64,000 nt of DNA from the NCBI GenBank assembly GCA_963815325.1, contig CAWFGG010000005.1:124001-188000 (forward strand), in the 5' to 3' direction. The stretch is from JABDII01 sp963815325 (GTDB lineage: Bacteria > Gemmatimonadota > Gemmatimonadetes > Gemmatimonadales > GWC2-71-9). This document shows positions 9,272-19,029 of this stretch, one piece after another. Numbering within the stretch: the first letter of the stretch is position 1; every line of letters begins with the position of its first letter. The notes under the pieces were generated by a model. That model ran no database searches. It was not told the origin of the DNA and was given only the letters and a program-made list of their open reading frames with translations. The translations under genes were made by a program, and so were the position numbers.

Positions 9272-10882
9272 ATGACTCGACGCCTGCGATCTACGCTCGT
9301 CTGGTTTGTTGTCGCCCCGCTCATCGCCCTCGGCTGGGCGGTCTCGGCGGCACACGCAAGCCCGCTCGATGCCGTGTCGGGGTTGGCTCTTCCGTCGTCC
9401 GGAGCCCTGCACGCGCTTCAGGCGGTGGGCCAGGGAATGATGGACCAGGTCGACAGCGTCGTCGGCGTGATCAACGGATGGATCGAGGCCTTTTTCTTTG
9501 CAGACGTGCTGTTCTTCGATCCCGATCACACCCTGCCGCTCGCCGTCATCTGGCTGGTGCTGGGCGGCATCTTCTTCACGCTCCGCATGGGCTTCGTGAA
9601 TCTTCGGGCGTTCAAGCACGCCATAAATATCACCCGCGGCGTGTACAGCAATCCGTCCGACCCCGGCGAGGTCAGCCACTTCCAGGCCTTGAGCACCGCC
9701 CTCTCGGCGACGGTTGGCCTGGGCAACATCGCAGGTGTCGCCATTGCGATCTCGGTTGGCGGCCCGGGGGCGACCTTCTGGATGATCATCGCGGGGCTGC
9801 TCGGGATGTCGCTCAAGTTCGCCGAAGTGACGCTGGGCCAGCATTACCGCGAAGTGCGCCCCGACGGCAAGGTGATGGGCGGACCGATGGAGTATCTCCA
9901 CAAGGGCCTGCGGGAGAAGGGCGTCGGCGGCTTCGGGAAGTTCCTGGCGATCTTCTACGCGGTGGTCTGCATCGGGGCCTCGCTCGGTGGCGGAAACTCA
10001 TTCCAGGTCAACCAATCGCTGAACGCGATGACCGCCACGTTCCCGATCCTGGCAACCTATCCCTGGGCCTACGGCTTACTGCTGATGCTGCTCGTCGGCC
10101 TGGTGATCTTGGGCGGCATCAAGCGGATCGCCGGTGCGGCGTCACGCATCGTCCCGTTCATGGCCATCCTCTATGTGTCGGCCGCCATCTACATCCTGGC
10201 GATAAACGCCCCCGCCATCCCGGGCGCGTTCGGTGAGATCATCCAAGGGGCCTTCAACCCGAGCGCCGCCTTGGGCGGCATCATCGGCGTCTTGGTCCAA
10301 GGATTCCGGCGGGCGGCGTTCTCCAACGAAGCCGGCGCGGGCTCCGCGTCCATCGCCCACTCGGCCGCACGAACGGCCTATCCCGTCCGGGAAGGGATCG
10401 TGGCGCTGCTCGAGCCGTTCATCGACACGGTGGTCATCTGCACGATGACCGCACTCGTGATCGTGATTACCGGTGCCTGGGACAACCCGGCGTACGCCGA
10501 TCTCGTGACCGCCAACAACGGAGCGGGCCTCACTTCCCGGGCCATGGGCGAGCACCTGAGCTGGTTCCCCTACATCCTATCCCTCGCGGTGCTGCTCTTC
10601 GCCTATTCGACCATGATCTCGTGGTCGTACTACGGGGAGCGGTGCTGGGCCTATCTCTTCGGCGACAAGACCTCGAAGATCTTCCAATTGATCTTCATAC
10701 TCAACGTGTTCTTGGGCTCGATCATCACGTCGACCAACGTGCTCAACTTCGGCGACCTGATGATCCTGGGACTCGCGTTCCCGAACCTGATCGGGGTCTA
10801 TATCCTGAGCGGGAAGGTCAAGCAAGACTTCGACGATTACTGGGCCAAGTACAAGGCGGGAGAATTCAAGAGATATAAGTAG
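9272..10882 (+). CDS. Sodium:amino-acid symporter, AGCS family
   Basis: Alanine/glycine:cation symporter of the inner membrane, 536 residues. After an N-terminal hydrophobic segment that resembles a signal peptide, the family motifs appear in order: TLRMGFVNLRAF, ALSATVGLGNIAGVAIAI, GGPMEYL, the NxFQVNQ segment and FSNEAGAGSASIAHSAA. About 11 membrane helices are expected. It is convergent with the ETF genes; import of an amino acid that feeds the neighbouring acyl-CoA/ETF pathway is possible but unproven. Confidence 0.9.
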   Translation: MTRRLRSTLVWFVVAPLIALGWAVSAAHASPLDAVSGLALPSSGALHALQAVGQGMMDQVDSVVGVINGWIEAFFFADVLFFDPDHTLPLAVIWLVLGGIFFTLRMGFVNLRAFKHAINITRGVYSNPSDPGEVSHFQALSTALSATVGLGNIAGVAIAISVGGPGATFWMIIAGLLGMSLKFAEVTLGQHYREVRPDGKVMGGPMEYLHKGLREKGVGGFGKFLAIFYAVVCIGASLGGGNSFQVNQSLNAMTATFPILATYPWAYGLLLMLLVGLVILGGIKRIAGAASRIVPFMAILYVSAAIYILAINAPAIPGAFGEIIQGAFNPSAALGGIIGVLVQGFRRAAFSNEAGAGSASIAHSAARTAYPVREGIVALLEPFIDTVVICTMTALVIVITGAWDNPAYADLVTANNGAGLTSRAMGEHLSWFPYILSLAVLLFAYSTMISWSYYGERCWAYLFGDKTSKIFQLIFILNVFLGSIITSTNVLNFGDLMILGLAFPNLIGVYILSGKVKQDFDDYWAKYKAGEFKRYK

Positions 10883-10996
10883 GAGAGTAGGAAGTGGGAG
10901 GGTAGGATGTAGGGAGTATGATACCTCGAGGAAGGGGGCGGGCGAAGAATCGCCAGCCCCCGTAGTTCCTACCTCCTACATCCTACCACCTACTCC
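10881..10996. repeat. Inverted G/A-rich GTAGGA repeats flanking a hairpin
   Basis: The gap between the convergent AGCS and etfA genes holds several copies of a GTAGGA-type unit on the + strand (10881-10919) and a similar set on the - strand (about 10961-10996), around a central hairpin. The shared core is GTAGGATGTAGG. Part of the same unit recurs at 42436-42448 in front of the MoxR gene. Confidence 0.55.
10934..10961. terminator. Bidirectional hairpin between AGCS symporter and etfA
   Basis: Inverted repeat GGGGGC-G-GGCGA / TCGCC-A-GCCCCC with an AGAA loop and one internal mismatch, placed between two convergent genes. Confidence 0.6.
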
Positions 10997-11955
10997 CTGA
11001 TCTTCTTGATCTCCTCGGTCAGCCTGGGCACCACCTCGAACAGGTCGCCCACGATGCCGTAGTCGGCCACCTTGAAGATGGGGGCATCTTTGTCCTTGTT
11101 GATGGCGACGATCACCTTGGCCGTGCGCATACCGGCCAGGTGTTGGATGGCGCCCGAGATACCCACGGCCACATAGAGGTTCGGGCTCACCGTCTTGCCG
11201 GTTTGGCCGACTTGGGCCGCGTGGTCGCGCCAGCCCACATCCACGACGGCGCGACTCGCGCCTACCGCGGCGTTACCCAGCGCTGCAGCCAATGCTTCGA
11301 GCAGGGCAAAATTGCCCGGCTCCTTGAGCCCCCGCCCGCCCGACACCACGATTGGTGCCTCCGCCACGTCCAGCGCGCCGCCTTCGGGCGCCTTGATGCC
11401 GGTCACCTGCACCCGGGCGCTGAAGGAGGGCACCGTGACCTTCTCGACCGCTCCGGCCTTGGAGCTATCCGACGGCGGAAAGGTGTTGGGCCGCACCGTG
11501 AGCATGGCCGGCGAGCCTGACAGGCAGAGTTTCTGCAACGCCTTCCCGGCGTACACCGGGCGCGTGGCAATGATGCGTCCGTCTTGGACCTCGAGCCCCA
11601 CCACATCGGACGCGCAGCCGACCCCCAATCGGGCTGCGACTCGGGGCGCCAGATCGCGACCCGTGGCAGTTGCGGCAAACACCACCGCCGTTGCGGCGGC
11701 ACCCAGCTCGGCGAGCGTGGCCGCTTGCCCATCGGGGCAATAGCGAGCGAAGTCGGGATGGTCCGCCGTCAACACCCGGTCGGCCCCACCATTCCCCAGC
11801 TTGCCTGCGCCACTGACCTCTCCCGCGCCAAACACCACCGCGTCGACCGTGGCGCCGAGCGCGTCGGCCAGCTGGCGAGCGGCAGCGACCACCTCGAAGG
11901 AGACCTTGCGGAGAGCACCATCGCGCTGCTCGGTGACAGCGAGTATCGCGGACAT
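10990..11955 (-). CDS. etfA: Electron transfer flavoprotein alpha subunit
   Basis: FAD-binding half of the ETF heterodimer that collects electrons from acyl-CoA dehydrogenases. 321 residues; the C-terminal domain carries the ETF-alpha signature near LYVAVGISGAIQHLAGM followed by IVAINKDKDAPIF and ADYGIVGDLFEVVP. It begins one base after the etfB stop, so the two are co-transcribed and probably translationally coupled. Works with the ETF-QO and the glutaryl-CoA dehydrogenase genes either side. Confidence 0.95.
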   Translation of the reverse strand: MSAILAVTEQRDGALRKVSFEVVAAARQLADALGATVDAVVFGAGEVSGAGKLGNGGADRVLTADHPDFARYCPDGQAATLAELGAAATAVVFAATATGRDLAPRVAARLGVGCASDVVGLEVQDGRIIATRPVYAGKALQKLCLSGSPAMLTVRPNTFPPSDSSKAGAVEKVTVPSFSARVQVTGIKAPEGGALDVAEAPIVVSGGRGLKEPGNFALLEALAAALGNAAVGASRAVVDVGWRDHAAQVGQTGKTVSPNLYVAVGISGAIQHLAGMRTAKVIVAINKDKDAPIFKVADYGIVGDLFEVVPRLTEEIKKIRE

Positions 11956-11956
11956 A

Positions 11957-12706
11957 TCAGATTACCTTCGCTTCATTGCGCAGAAGATTGACTAACTCAG
12001 GCACCGCATCCGGGCCTTCACCGACGATCTTCCCGGCCGTGCGTTCGGGTGGAAGCTCGAGTCCGAGGATCTCGATGGTGCCGGCTCCGAGGTCGACCGC
12101 TTTGACCTCGAGCGGCTTCTTCTTGGCGGCCATGATGCCCTTGAGCGACGGCAGCCGCGGCGTGTTCAGGCCCTTGTCGCAGGTCAGCACGGCGGGAAGT
12201 TGGCAGGTCGAGGTTTCCACGCCGCCTTCGATTTCCCGCTCGGCTTCCACCCTCCCGTCTGCGACTTTCACCCGGGCCAGCGCCGTGATGCACGGCAGCT
12301 CGAGCAGCTCGGCCGTCATCGGCCCGACCTGATAGTTGTAGTCGTCCACGGCCAACTTGCCGAACAGAATGAGGTCGAACCCCTGGTCCTTCAGCTCGCC
12401 GGCAAGCGCCTTGGCGACCTCCATGCCATCGGGGCTCCCGCTGCCCTGGAGGAGCACACCCCGATCGATGCCCATGGCAAGCGCTGTCCGGATGGTCTCC
12501 TGCGCCGATTCGCCACCGAGCGAGTACACCACGGTCTCACCCGAACCGGCCGCCTCCTTGAAGGCGATGGCAGCCTCGATGGCAAACTCATCGAAGGGAT
12601 TGGGTACGAACTTGACGCCGGCTTCATCAATCGAAGTGCCATCGGAGCCGATGACGATCTTGGCTGTCGTGTCGGGCACGCGTTTGAGGCACACCGCGAT
12701 TTTCAC
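11957..12706 (-). CDS. etfB: Electron transfer flavoprotein beta subunit
   Basis: AMP-binding subunit of ETF, 249 residues. The start MKIAVCLKRVPDT and the segments NPFDEFAIEAAI and LFGKLAVDDYNYQVGPMTAELL are diagnostic. First gene of the etfB-etfA pair; a 94-bp gap separates it from the upstream acyl-CoA dehydrogenase gene on the same strand, so all three may form one transcript. Confidence 0.95.
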   Translation of the reverse strand: MKIAVCLKRVPDTTAKIVIGSDGTSIDEAGVKFVPNPFDEFAIEAAIAFKEAAGSGETVVYSLGGESAQETIRTALAMGIDRGVLLQGSGSPDGMEVAKALAGELKDQGFDLILFGKLAVDDYNYQVGPMTAELLELPCITALARVKVADGRVEAEREIEGGVETSTCQLPAVLTCDKGLNTPRLPSLKGIMAAKKKPLEVKAVDLGAGTIEILGLELPPERTAGKIVGEGPDAVPELVNLLRNEAKVI

Positions 12707-12800
12707 GTCACTCCTCCAGACTGCGGATCCCGGAGTTGACCCCGGAAACGGGGCGTAAAGTAGCTCCGTCCGGGGGAGGTCGCTAGAGTGGCCGCCTCCG

Positions 12801-13985
12801 CTAGAAGGCGCTCAGGCCAGTGATTTCCTGGCCAAGGATGAGGGTGTGCATGTCGTGCGTTCCCTCATAGGTGTACACCGACTCGAGGTTGGCCATGTGG
12901 CGCATGGCGCCGTACTCGGCCAGGATGCCGTTGGCCCCGAGCAAGCGTCGCGCCTCGCGGGCGCACTCCGTTGCCATGTTCACGTTGTTCCGTTTGGCCA
13001 ACGACACCTGGAACGGCGTCATGGTACCACGGTCTTTGAGCCGGCCCAGCTGAAGCGTCATGAACTGCGCCTTGGTGATCTCAGTCAGCATCTCGACCAA
13101 TCGGGCCTGCTGAAGCTGGGTCTGCGCAATGGGCCGGTCGAACATGATCCGATTCTGGGCGTAGCTCACGGCTTCCTCGTAACAGGCCATTGCCGCACCG
13201 ATACCGCCCCAGGCAATCCCGTATCGAGCCTGCGTGAGGCACATGAGGGGGCTCTTGACCCCGGACGACTTGGGAAGGAGGGCGGACCCCGGGACCTTCA
13301 CGTCTTCCAGGATCAACTCGCTCGTGTCCGACGCACGCAACGAGAGCTTGCCTTTCTGGTCTCGAGCGCTGAAGCCGGGAGTATCTGTGGGAACGATGAA
13401 CCCACGGATGGACGATGCATCGGCGATGTCCCCCGTCTTGGCCCAGACGATGGCCACACTGGCCCGGGAACCATTGGTGATCCACATCTTGGTGCCGTTC
13501 AGCACCCAGCCGCCATCGGCCTCACGGGCGGTCGTAATCAGCCCGCCCGGGTTCGACCCGTAATCGGGCTCGGTCAAGCCAAAGCAGCCGACGTCCTCGC
13601 CGCTGGCCAGCCGCGGTAACCAATGGTCCTTCTGTTCGTCCGAGCCGAATTGGTGAATCGGGTACATGACCAACGCGCCTTGCACCGACGCGAAGGAACG
13701 CACACCGCTGTCGCCGCGCTCGAGTTCCTGCATGATGAGGCCATAGGCCACATTGTTGAGCCCGGCGCACCCATACCGCTCCGGCAGGTTGGCGCCAAAG
13801 AAGCCGAGTTCGGCCATCTGTGGAACCAACGCCTCGGGGAATTCCCCTTTGATGTATGCGTCCGCGATCACGGGCATGAGGTGCTCGTCGACCCAGGTGC
13901 GCACCGTGTCGCGAACCGCCCGCTCCTCCTCGGACAGAAGCGAGTCCATATCGTAGAAATCGACTCCAGAAAACCGATTGGTCAT
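12801..13985 (-). CDS. gcdH: Glutaryl-CoA dehydrogenase-like acyl-CoA dehydrogenase
   Basis: FAD enzyme that oxidises an acyl-CoA and passes electrons to ETF; the closest family by motif is glutaryl-CoA dehydrogenase of lysine/tryptophan/aromatic breakdown. 394 residues. Visible features: CFGLTEPDYGSNPGG substrate/FAD loop, KMWITNGSRASVAIVWAKT, QARYGIAWG, and near the C-terminus YEGTHDMHTLILGQEITG with the catalytic Glu at about residue 374. GCDH-type sequences share the RSFASVQGALVM-like and ARYGIAWG segments, which supports this over short-chain dehydrogenases. Upstream of etfBA. Confidence 0.88.
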   Translation of the reverse strand: MTNRFSGVDFYDMDSLLSEEERAVRDTVRTWVDEHLMPVIADAYIKGEFPEALVPQMAELGFFGANLPERYGCAGLNNVAYGLIMQELERGDSGVRSFASVQGALVMYPIHQFGSDEQKDHWLPRLASGEDVGCFGLTEPDYGSNPGGLITTAREADGGWVLNGTKMWITNGSRASVAIVWAKTGDIADASSIRGFIVPTDTPGFSARDQKGKLSLRASDTSELILEDVKVPGSALLPKSSGVKSPLMCLTQARYGIAWGGIGAAMACYEEAVSYAQNRIMFDRPIAQTQLQQARLVEMLTEITKAQFMTLQLGRLKDRGTMTPFQVSLAKRNNVNMATECAREARRLLGANGILAEYGAMRHMANLESVYTYEGTHDMHTLILGQEITGLSAF

Positions 13986-14035
13986 GATGTACTGCCTCAG
14001 GAAGTTGGTAACGACTTATGTGGTGTCTCCATCGG

Positions 14036-16111
14036 TCAGTTGTCCTTCCCAACCTCCGGCACCAGGCTCCGCACATAGTGCTGCACGGCTACGGCCCCTG
14101 CTTCATCGAGATTGGGAAAGCCGGGCATGCCCTTGTCTTGCCTCGACCCGCGGAGGACTACGTCCAGGTAAGCCTCCTTCGACAACAAAATGGGCGAAGC
14201 ACGCAGATCCGGTGCGGTGCCTCCCGACACCCCGGCCGGCCCATGACAGCGCCAGCATAGTCGCACGTACGACTCCTGGCCCTCCGTCACGAGTGCCGCA
14301 TCCACCCTGAAGTCCTTACTGACGAGCGGCTTGGGGAAGCCGGGCGGGGCCTGAGCCGGCAGCTCCACGGCACCATCCAGAGCGAAGGTAACGAGGCGAC
14401 GCATCTGCGCCCGGTAGGCCCAACCGTCTTGTGCGCTCAGCGAGCCGAGCATGGCCGCGCCGGCACCACCCCAGCCGACGAGAATCGCCACGTACTGACG
14501 ATCCCCGACCGAGTAGGTAATCGGAGGTGCCGAGATCCCGAGCCCGAGGTCGGAAGTCCAGAGCACCTCGCCGTCGGTTGCGCGGTGCGCCACGAACCGG
14601 CCGTTCCCCTGGCCCTGGAACACCAAGTTCCCCGCCGTGGTGAGGGTGCCTGCGTTCCACAGGCCGGGCTTTGGCGCCTCCCACACCACGCGCTGGGCGA
14701 CGGGATCCCATGCCTTGAGCGAGCTGGTCCCCGCCTCGGGGGGAACGTCGGTGATCAGCGGGTCCACACCGGCGTCGAAGCGCCAATTGGGGCTCTCCCA
14801 GTTCTTGATGTCCACCGTCTTGTCGCTGTACCCGCCGGCGAACTCCATGGCCGGGATGTACACGAGCCCGGTTCCCGGATTGTACGACATGGCATGCCAA
14901 CTGTGGCCGCCCACGGCACTGGGCGAGACGACTGCGTCCCCATCTTCGTACCGTGCGCCCGCTACCTCGATCGGACGGCCGGTCGAGTCGATCCCGGTCG
15001 CCCACGTCACCTTTACGAACGGCTCGGCGGACAAGAGCTTCCCGTTCTCGCGGTTGAGCACGTAGAAGAAACCGTTCTTCGGCGCGTGCAACGCCGCCTT
15101 CACCGGCCGACCATCGATGGTCAGATCGGCCAGCACGATGTCCATGTTGGAGTTGTAGTCCCAGGTCTCGCCCGGCACGGTCTGGTAGTGCCAGCGGTAC
15201 TCGCCGGTCGTGGCGTCGAGTGCGACCACGGAGCACAGGAACAGGTTATCGCCACCACCGGGGCTGCGGATCTTGCGGTTCCACGGCGCGCCGTTGCCAG
15301 TGCCAAAGATCAGTTGATCGAAGTCGGGATCGTAGGTAATTGCGTGCCATACGGTGCCGCCGCCGCCGAAGCGCCACCATTCGCCGGTCCAGGTAGCAGC
15401 CGCCATCTTCATGGCCTCGTTCTCGAACCCGTCCGCGGGGTTTCCGGGCACGGTGTACCAGCGCCACACTCGTTCCCCCGACTCGGCGTCGTACGCGTCG
15501 AGGTAGCCGCGGATCGGCCCGTCCTCCGTCCCGCCATTGCCGATCACCACAAGTCCACGGAATGCCTTCGGCGCCCCAGTGATGTAGAGCGGCAGGGCAG
15601 GATCGACCGTCATCGTACTCCAGACTTCCTTGCCCGTCCCGGCGTCCACGGCGATCAAACGCCCGTCGACCGTCGCGACGTACACCTTGCCTTTCCAGAA
15701 CGCGACCCCGCGGCTCGCGCCCGACATTACGCGGAGCCGGTTGCCTGCGTGTTTCGTTACCTCGGGGTCGAACTCCCACAGGAGCTTGCCGGTCGCCGCA
15801 TCCACCGCTCGGAGCACGTTGTAGCTGCCCTCGAAGTACATCACGCCGTCTACCACGAGGGGTGTTCCATACAACGTGCGGTCGTTTGGCAGATCCATGT
15901 ACCAGGCCACACCGAGCCTGCTGACATTAGAGTCGTTGACCTGGCTGAGCGGACTGTGGCGCTGTTCGTGATACGTGCGGCCGAACGCGAGCCAGTCGTG
16001 ACCCTCTGTGAGGTCTGCGAGGGCCGCATCATCAACGACCCGCCCTGACGGCTCGCCCGAGCACGCGCCAAGACCAAGGCACAGAACCATCTGAAGAGTC
16101 CTTGCTTGCAT
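14036..16111 (-). CDS. PQQ-dependent dehydrogenase with C-terminal haem c (quinohaemoprotein type)
   Basis: Periplasmic alcohol dehydrogenase-like enzyme, 691 residues. An N-terminal lipoprotein signal (LCLGLGACSG) is followed by an eight-bladed propeller with repeated W-motifs (for example VDAATGKLLWEFDP, LDATTGEYRWHYQT) and the WDYNSNMD segment with the likely catalytic Asp. One haem motif CWRCH lies in the C-terminal cytochrome domain. The adjacent Cys-Cys pair normal in this family is replaced (VMSGASRGVAF region). The start at 16111 has a GGAG site eight bases upstream; an ATG at 16147 is in frame but lacks one. No PQQ synthesis genes are nearby. Confidence 0.88.
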   Translation of the reverse strand: MQARTLQMVLCLGLGACSGEPSGRVVDDAALADLTEGHDWLAFGRTYHEQRHSPLSQVNDSNVSRLGVAWYMDLPNDRTLYGTPLVVDGVMYFEGSYNVLRAVDAATGKLLWEFDPEVTKHAGNRLRVMSGASRGVAFWKGKVYVATVDGRLIAVDAGTGKEVWSTMTVDPALPLYITGAPKAFRGLVVIGNGGTEDGPIRGYLDAYDAESGERVWRWYTVPGNPADGFENEAMKMAAATWTGEWWRFGGGGTVWHAITYDPDFDQLIFGTGNGAPWNRKIRSPGGGDNLFLCSVVALDATTGEYRWHYQTVPGETWDYNSNMDIVLADLTIDGRPVKAALHAPKNGFFYVLNRENGKLLSAEPFVKVTWATGIDSTGRPIEVAGARYEDGDAVVSPSAVGGHSWHAMSYNPGTGLVYIPAMEFAGGYSDKTVDIKNWESPNWRFDAGVDPLITDVPPEAGTSSLKAWDPVAQRVVWEAPKPGLWNAGTLTTAGNLVFQGQGNGRFVAHRATDGEVLWTSDLGLGISAPPITYSVGDRQYVAILVGWGGAGAAMLGSLSAQDGWAYRAQMRRLVTFALDGAVELPAQAPPGFPKPLVSKDFRVDAALVTEGQESYVRLCWRCHGPAGVSGGTAPDLRASPILLSKEAYLDVVLRGSRQDKGMPGFPNLDEAGAVAVQHYVRSLVPEVGKDN

Positions 16112-16163
16112 TGAAACGCTCCAGTTGAGGTAATTCTGAGGAAGCATGGTTCAAATCGGAGAA

Positions 16164-16826
16164 TCAGGATCGACGGCTCACATGCCGTTCGGCGGCGGGA
16201 CGGATTCCGACGTCTCGGGCCTTCGCGCGGAAGGTACGGCCGTGATCGACCCGGTGGCCACGTTCCGCCTGCCACTGATGAACCATTTCGTGAAGCAGCG
16301 TGTGGGTCACCTCGTTCCAGCCATCGGCGCGGAGATGGCGCCGGCTGATGGTGATCTCCGTGGCACGGCCTGTCCCTTTGCTGATGGCAATGTCGCCGAG
16401 GCGGCGACGCATGCGACTCGACAGTCTCAGCGCAACGGAACCAAGCTCCCCGCCGAAATACCGATCGTTGAGCTCACGGTGGAGCTCCTCCAGCCGCCGC
16501 ACGATTGCCTCGTCCCGTGGCCGCGGCCGGTACGGCCGCCGATCGCGGGACGGCGCGTGGAGTTCGACCGGAAATGTCAGGAGCTCACGCCGCGCCGCGG
16601 CACGCACCTCGCGCCGCACCCGCGGCGTGACAAACCGAATGATGGCGCGCAGCACGCGATCGGAGGCGAAGGCGTAGCCGCGGTGGACCCGGAGGACGCC
16701 GGTCGGGGTAAGGCTCACCAGCACCGTGCGGTTGGTGTGGGCGCTGATCTTGGACGGAGTCTTCCAGCCGAGCGCCGCCAGCCGCTCGGCCAGCACTTCA
16801 TCGGGAGGAAGGGCCAAACTCGTCAT
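16164..16826 (-). CDS. SprT-like zinc metalloprotease domain protein
   Basis: 220 residues with the zinc site HEMVH at about 179-183 and a distal His in RVDHGRTF, the arrangement of the SprT/Wss1-like fold. N-terminal half is basic and may bind nucleic acid or ribosomes. The ATG at 16826 overlaps the stop of the upstream phosphoesterase by four bases (ATGA), which decides the start; the open frame further upstream is a shadow of that gene. Substrate unknown. Confidence 0.8.
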   Translation of the reverse strand: MTSLALPPDEVLAERLAALGWKTPSKISAHTNRTVLVSLTPTGVLRVHRGYAFASDRVLRAIIRFVTPRVRREVRAAARRELLTFPVELHAPSRDRRPYRPRPRDEAIVRRLEELHRELNDRYFGGELGSVALRLSSRMRRRLGDIAISKGTGRATEITISRRHLRADGWNEVTHTLLHEMVHQWQAERGHRVDHGRTFRAKARDVGIRPAAERHVSRRS

Positions 16827-17689
16827 CCTGCGCGGCTCTCGGCGGCCGAAGGCGGAGCCACGGGGGAACGCGTGGCAAACGAGTGCGTGTCGGAAAAGCG
16901 AAACGTGCCTGCGCCGGATTCCCACCGCGCGAACTGCACATGCACGGCTTGGTGGTCCACCTTGATCACATTGAACACCGATGGCCTGCCACCCCGCATG
17001 CGGGTGCTCAATGTGCCGGTCGTGCTGATGGTGAGGCCGCCGTCCAACTGATCCGCCCCTTCTTGGTGATCGTGGCCGCACAAGACCAGATCGGCGCCGG
17101 TGGCCACGAGCCGCCGATGCGCCTCGGGCCAGCGGGCGAGACCCATACGCTCGGAGAGTTGCCCGCGCATGATGTTGTGATGCAGGACGATCACCTTGAA
17201 GACGTCGTTGCCGGCCTGGGCGAAGAGTTTGGCGACCCGGTCTGTCTCGGACTTTGGCAGGTGGCCCTTGACCGCGAGGTCCCTCAAGTTCGGCGTGAGC
17301 GAACCCACCGCGACGCCATAGGCCGTGAGCGCACCGGCCAAGAATAGGCCGGGCAGATCGAGGGTCGGAGTCAACTCCTCGCCGAAATACTGCCGGTACT
17401 TTTCATACTTGGCGCGGGAGCCGGCAATACCAAAAGGGCTCCGCCACCAGGTCACGTCGTGATTGCCAGGCACCACCAAGGTCGGGGCCGTGTCCCGAAA
17501 TTGCCGCACCAGTGCGCGAGCCCGCTGGAATTCCCCGTGACGGGCCCGCTGGGTCAGGTCGCCGGAGAAGGCGATCGCGTCGGGCTCGATGGTGGGTACC
17601 AGCGACTCGAGCGCCTCGATCTGCGCCAGATCGGCCACGCCGCCAAAGTGGAGATCGGAGAGGTGGACGATGGTGAGGTCCCTTACCAC
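16823..17689 (-). CDS. Calcineurin-like metallophosphoesterase
   Basis: 288-residue cytoplasmic phosphoesterase. All family motifs are present: DLHFG (12-16), GDLTQ near 43, GNHD near 76, a LHHNI segment, and CGHDH for metal binding near 205. Closest in layout to the 3',5'-cAMP phosphodiesterase/DNA-repair exonuclease-like group, but the substrate cannot be assigned. Its start overlaps the end of the DUF4139 gene and its stop overlaps the SprT-like gene, in a chain of coupled genes. Confidence 0.88.
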   Translation of the reverse strand: MVRDLTIVHLSDLHFGGVADLAQIEALESLVPTIEPDAIAFSGDLTQRARHGEFQRARALVRQFRDTAPTLVVPGNHDVTWWRSPFGIAGSRAKYEKYRQYFGEELTPTLDLPGLFLAGALTAYGVAVGSLTPNLRDLAVKGHLPKSETDRVAKLFAQAGNDVFKVIVLHHNIMRGQLSERMGLARWPEAHRRLVATGADLVLCGHDHQEGADQLDGGLTISTTGTLSTRMRGGRPSVFNVIKVDHQAVHVQFARWESGAGTFRFSDTHSFATRSPVAPPSAAESRAG

Positions 17690-19029
17690 CGGGCCCTCAC
17701 CTGATAGCTCAGCGTCGCCTCACCGTTGGCCGGAACCGGCACCCGGAATCGGGTAACGGTGGAGGATACTTTCTCGGCCGGCACGGAACTCTCGAGCATC
17801 GACCATTCCCCGAAGCGTTCCTCCAACACGTCGACGGTCACGGCTTGGTCGGTCGCGTTGGCCAACGTCACTTCGTAGTCCGCCGTCGCAACCGTGTAGC
17901 GGCCCTGCCTGACCGTGGTGTAGCTGGTCTGGACCCGCTTGGCCGTGATATCAAATGCGAGTCCCGCCGACACCGACACGTCGCGGCCGGCCGGAGTGTG
18001 ATCGACGTTGGCCTCGCCAACCAGCTGCAGTCGTCCGCCTTCATCGGCCTTATAGAGTCGGATCACGCCACCGGGGAGCGGCGTGTCGCCGAACTCGCTG
18101 CCGCTCTTCCGTTCGATCCTATATCGCACCTCGACCGGTGACTGGGGCTCCTCGCCGGTCTGTACCAGAGGGCCACGATAGGGCAGAAATCCGCGCACCA
18201 CGTAGCGTCGCTCGTACCCTGTCGTCGCGGGCTCGAACAGCGCCCTCGATATCTCGATTCCCGGCGCCAAGTTCAGTGTTCCGGGCAGGGTGTAGAGATG
18301 GAACTCTCCCACCCGCTCTTCGGTGGCAATGGTCATTTCCTCGACCCGGAATGCCTGAGCGTAGCCCAGGCTACGTTGCTGATCCCGCGGAGCCTGGGCG
18401 CGGCCAACCGAGCCCGCCAGCAGCTGGACCGACGCGCCTTCGACATTCAGTCGGTCGACTGCAACCACGGCCGACCCCTGCACTCGAGCCGCCTTGGTGC
18501 CAAGGATCACTTGGTAGCTGGCCTGCCACGATCCGCCCGATGTGAAGTAGCCCAGATCGAACCCCTCTCTGGCACGCCGGCTCTCGACGCTCAGGGACAC
18601 GACCGGATCGACCACCACCAAGTCGCGGGGAAACTGGGGCGTCCCCGGCATGCTGAACGTCACCGTGCCGTCCGGCATTTCGTAGCGCTCGGGATCGACC
18701 GCCAGCACCTTGGCGCTCACCGTGTCGGTTGGGCTCCCCCGGCGGAACGTGAGACGCCGTCCAATGGAACGCCGGAGCACGCTCTGCATGTCGGTCGCCC
18801 CGTCGTAGCTCGCGGCGGTGATCGTCACCAGCGAATCACGCGAGAACACCGTCGCAAGATCGAGCGCACCCACTTCGATGCGGTGCGTGGACGGGCCACG
18901 CGGCACTCGGACGGGAATTGATCGGCGCACCAGCACGCGGCCATCGTTGTAAATGGTGAGGCTCGGCGCCTGGGCTGCGACCGGCATGGCCAAGGCACCG
19001 GCACCGATGAGGGCGGCAAGCAATCTCAT
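17683..19029 (-). CDS. DUF4139 domain secreted protein
   Basis: 448 residues with a Sec signal peptide (MRLLAALIGAGALAMPVAAQA) and a C-terminal DUF4139 domain: the SWQASYQVIL strand and the TADYEVTLANATDQAVTVDVLE block are typical. Predicted all-beta, periplasmic or surface protein; no enzyme motif seen. The ATG at 19029 overlaps the stop of the upstream zinc-ribbon gene by four bases, which fixes the start. Confidence 0.8.
   Translation of the reverse strand: MRLLAALIGAGALAMPVAAQAPSLTIYNDGRVLVRRSIPVRVPRGPSTHRIEVGALDLATVFSRDSLVTITAASYDGATDMQSVLRRSIGRRLTFRRGSPTDTVSAKVLAVDPERYEMPDGTVTFSMPGTPQFPRDLVVVDPVVSLSVESRRAREGFDLGYFTSGGSWQASYQVILGTKAARVQGSAVVAVDRLNVEGASVQLLAGSVGRAQAPRDQQRSLGYAQAFRVEEMTIATEERVGEFHLYTLPGTLNLAPGIEISRALFEPATTGYERRYVVRGFLPYRGPLVQTGEEPQSPVEVRYRIERKSGSEFGDTPLPGGVIRLYKADEGGRLQLVGEANVDHTPAGRDVSVSAGLAFDITAKRVQTSYTTVRQGRYTVATADYEVTLANATDQAVTVDVLEERFGEWSMLESSVPAEKVSSTVTRFRVPVPANGEATLSYQVRARW

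Noticed and set aside
14429..16048. Long plus-strand ORF opposite the PQQ dehydrogenase
   Set aside because: Shadow of a well-supported gene; no domain pattern.
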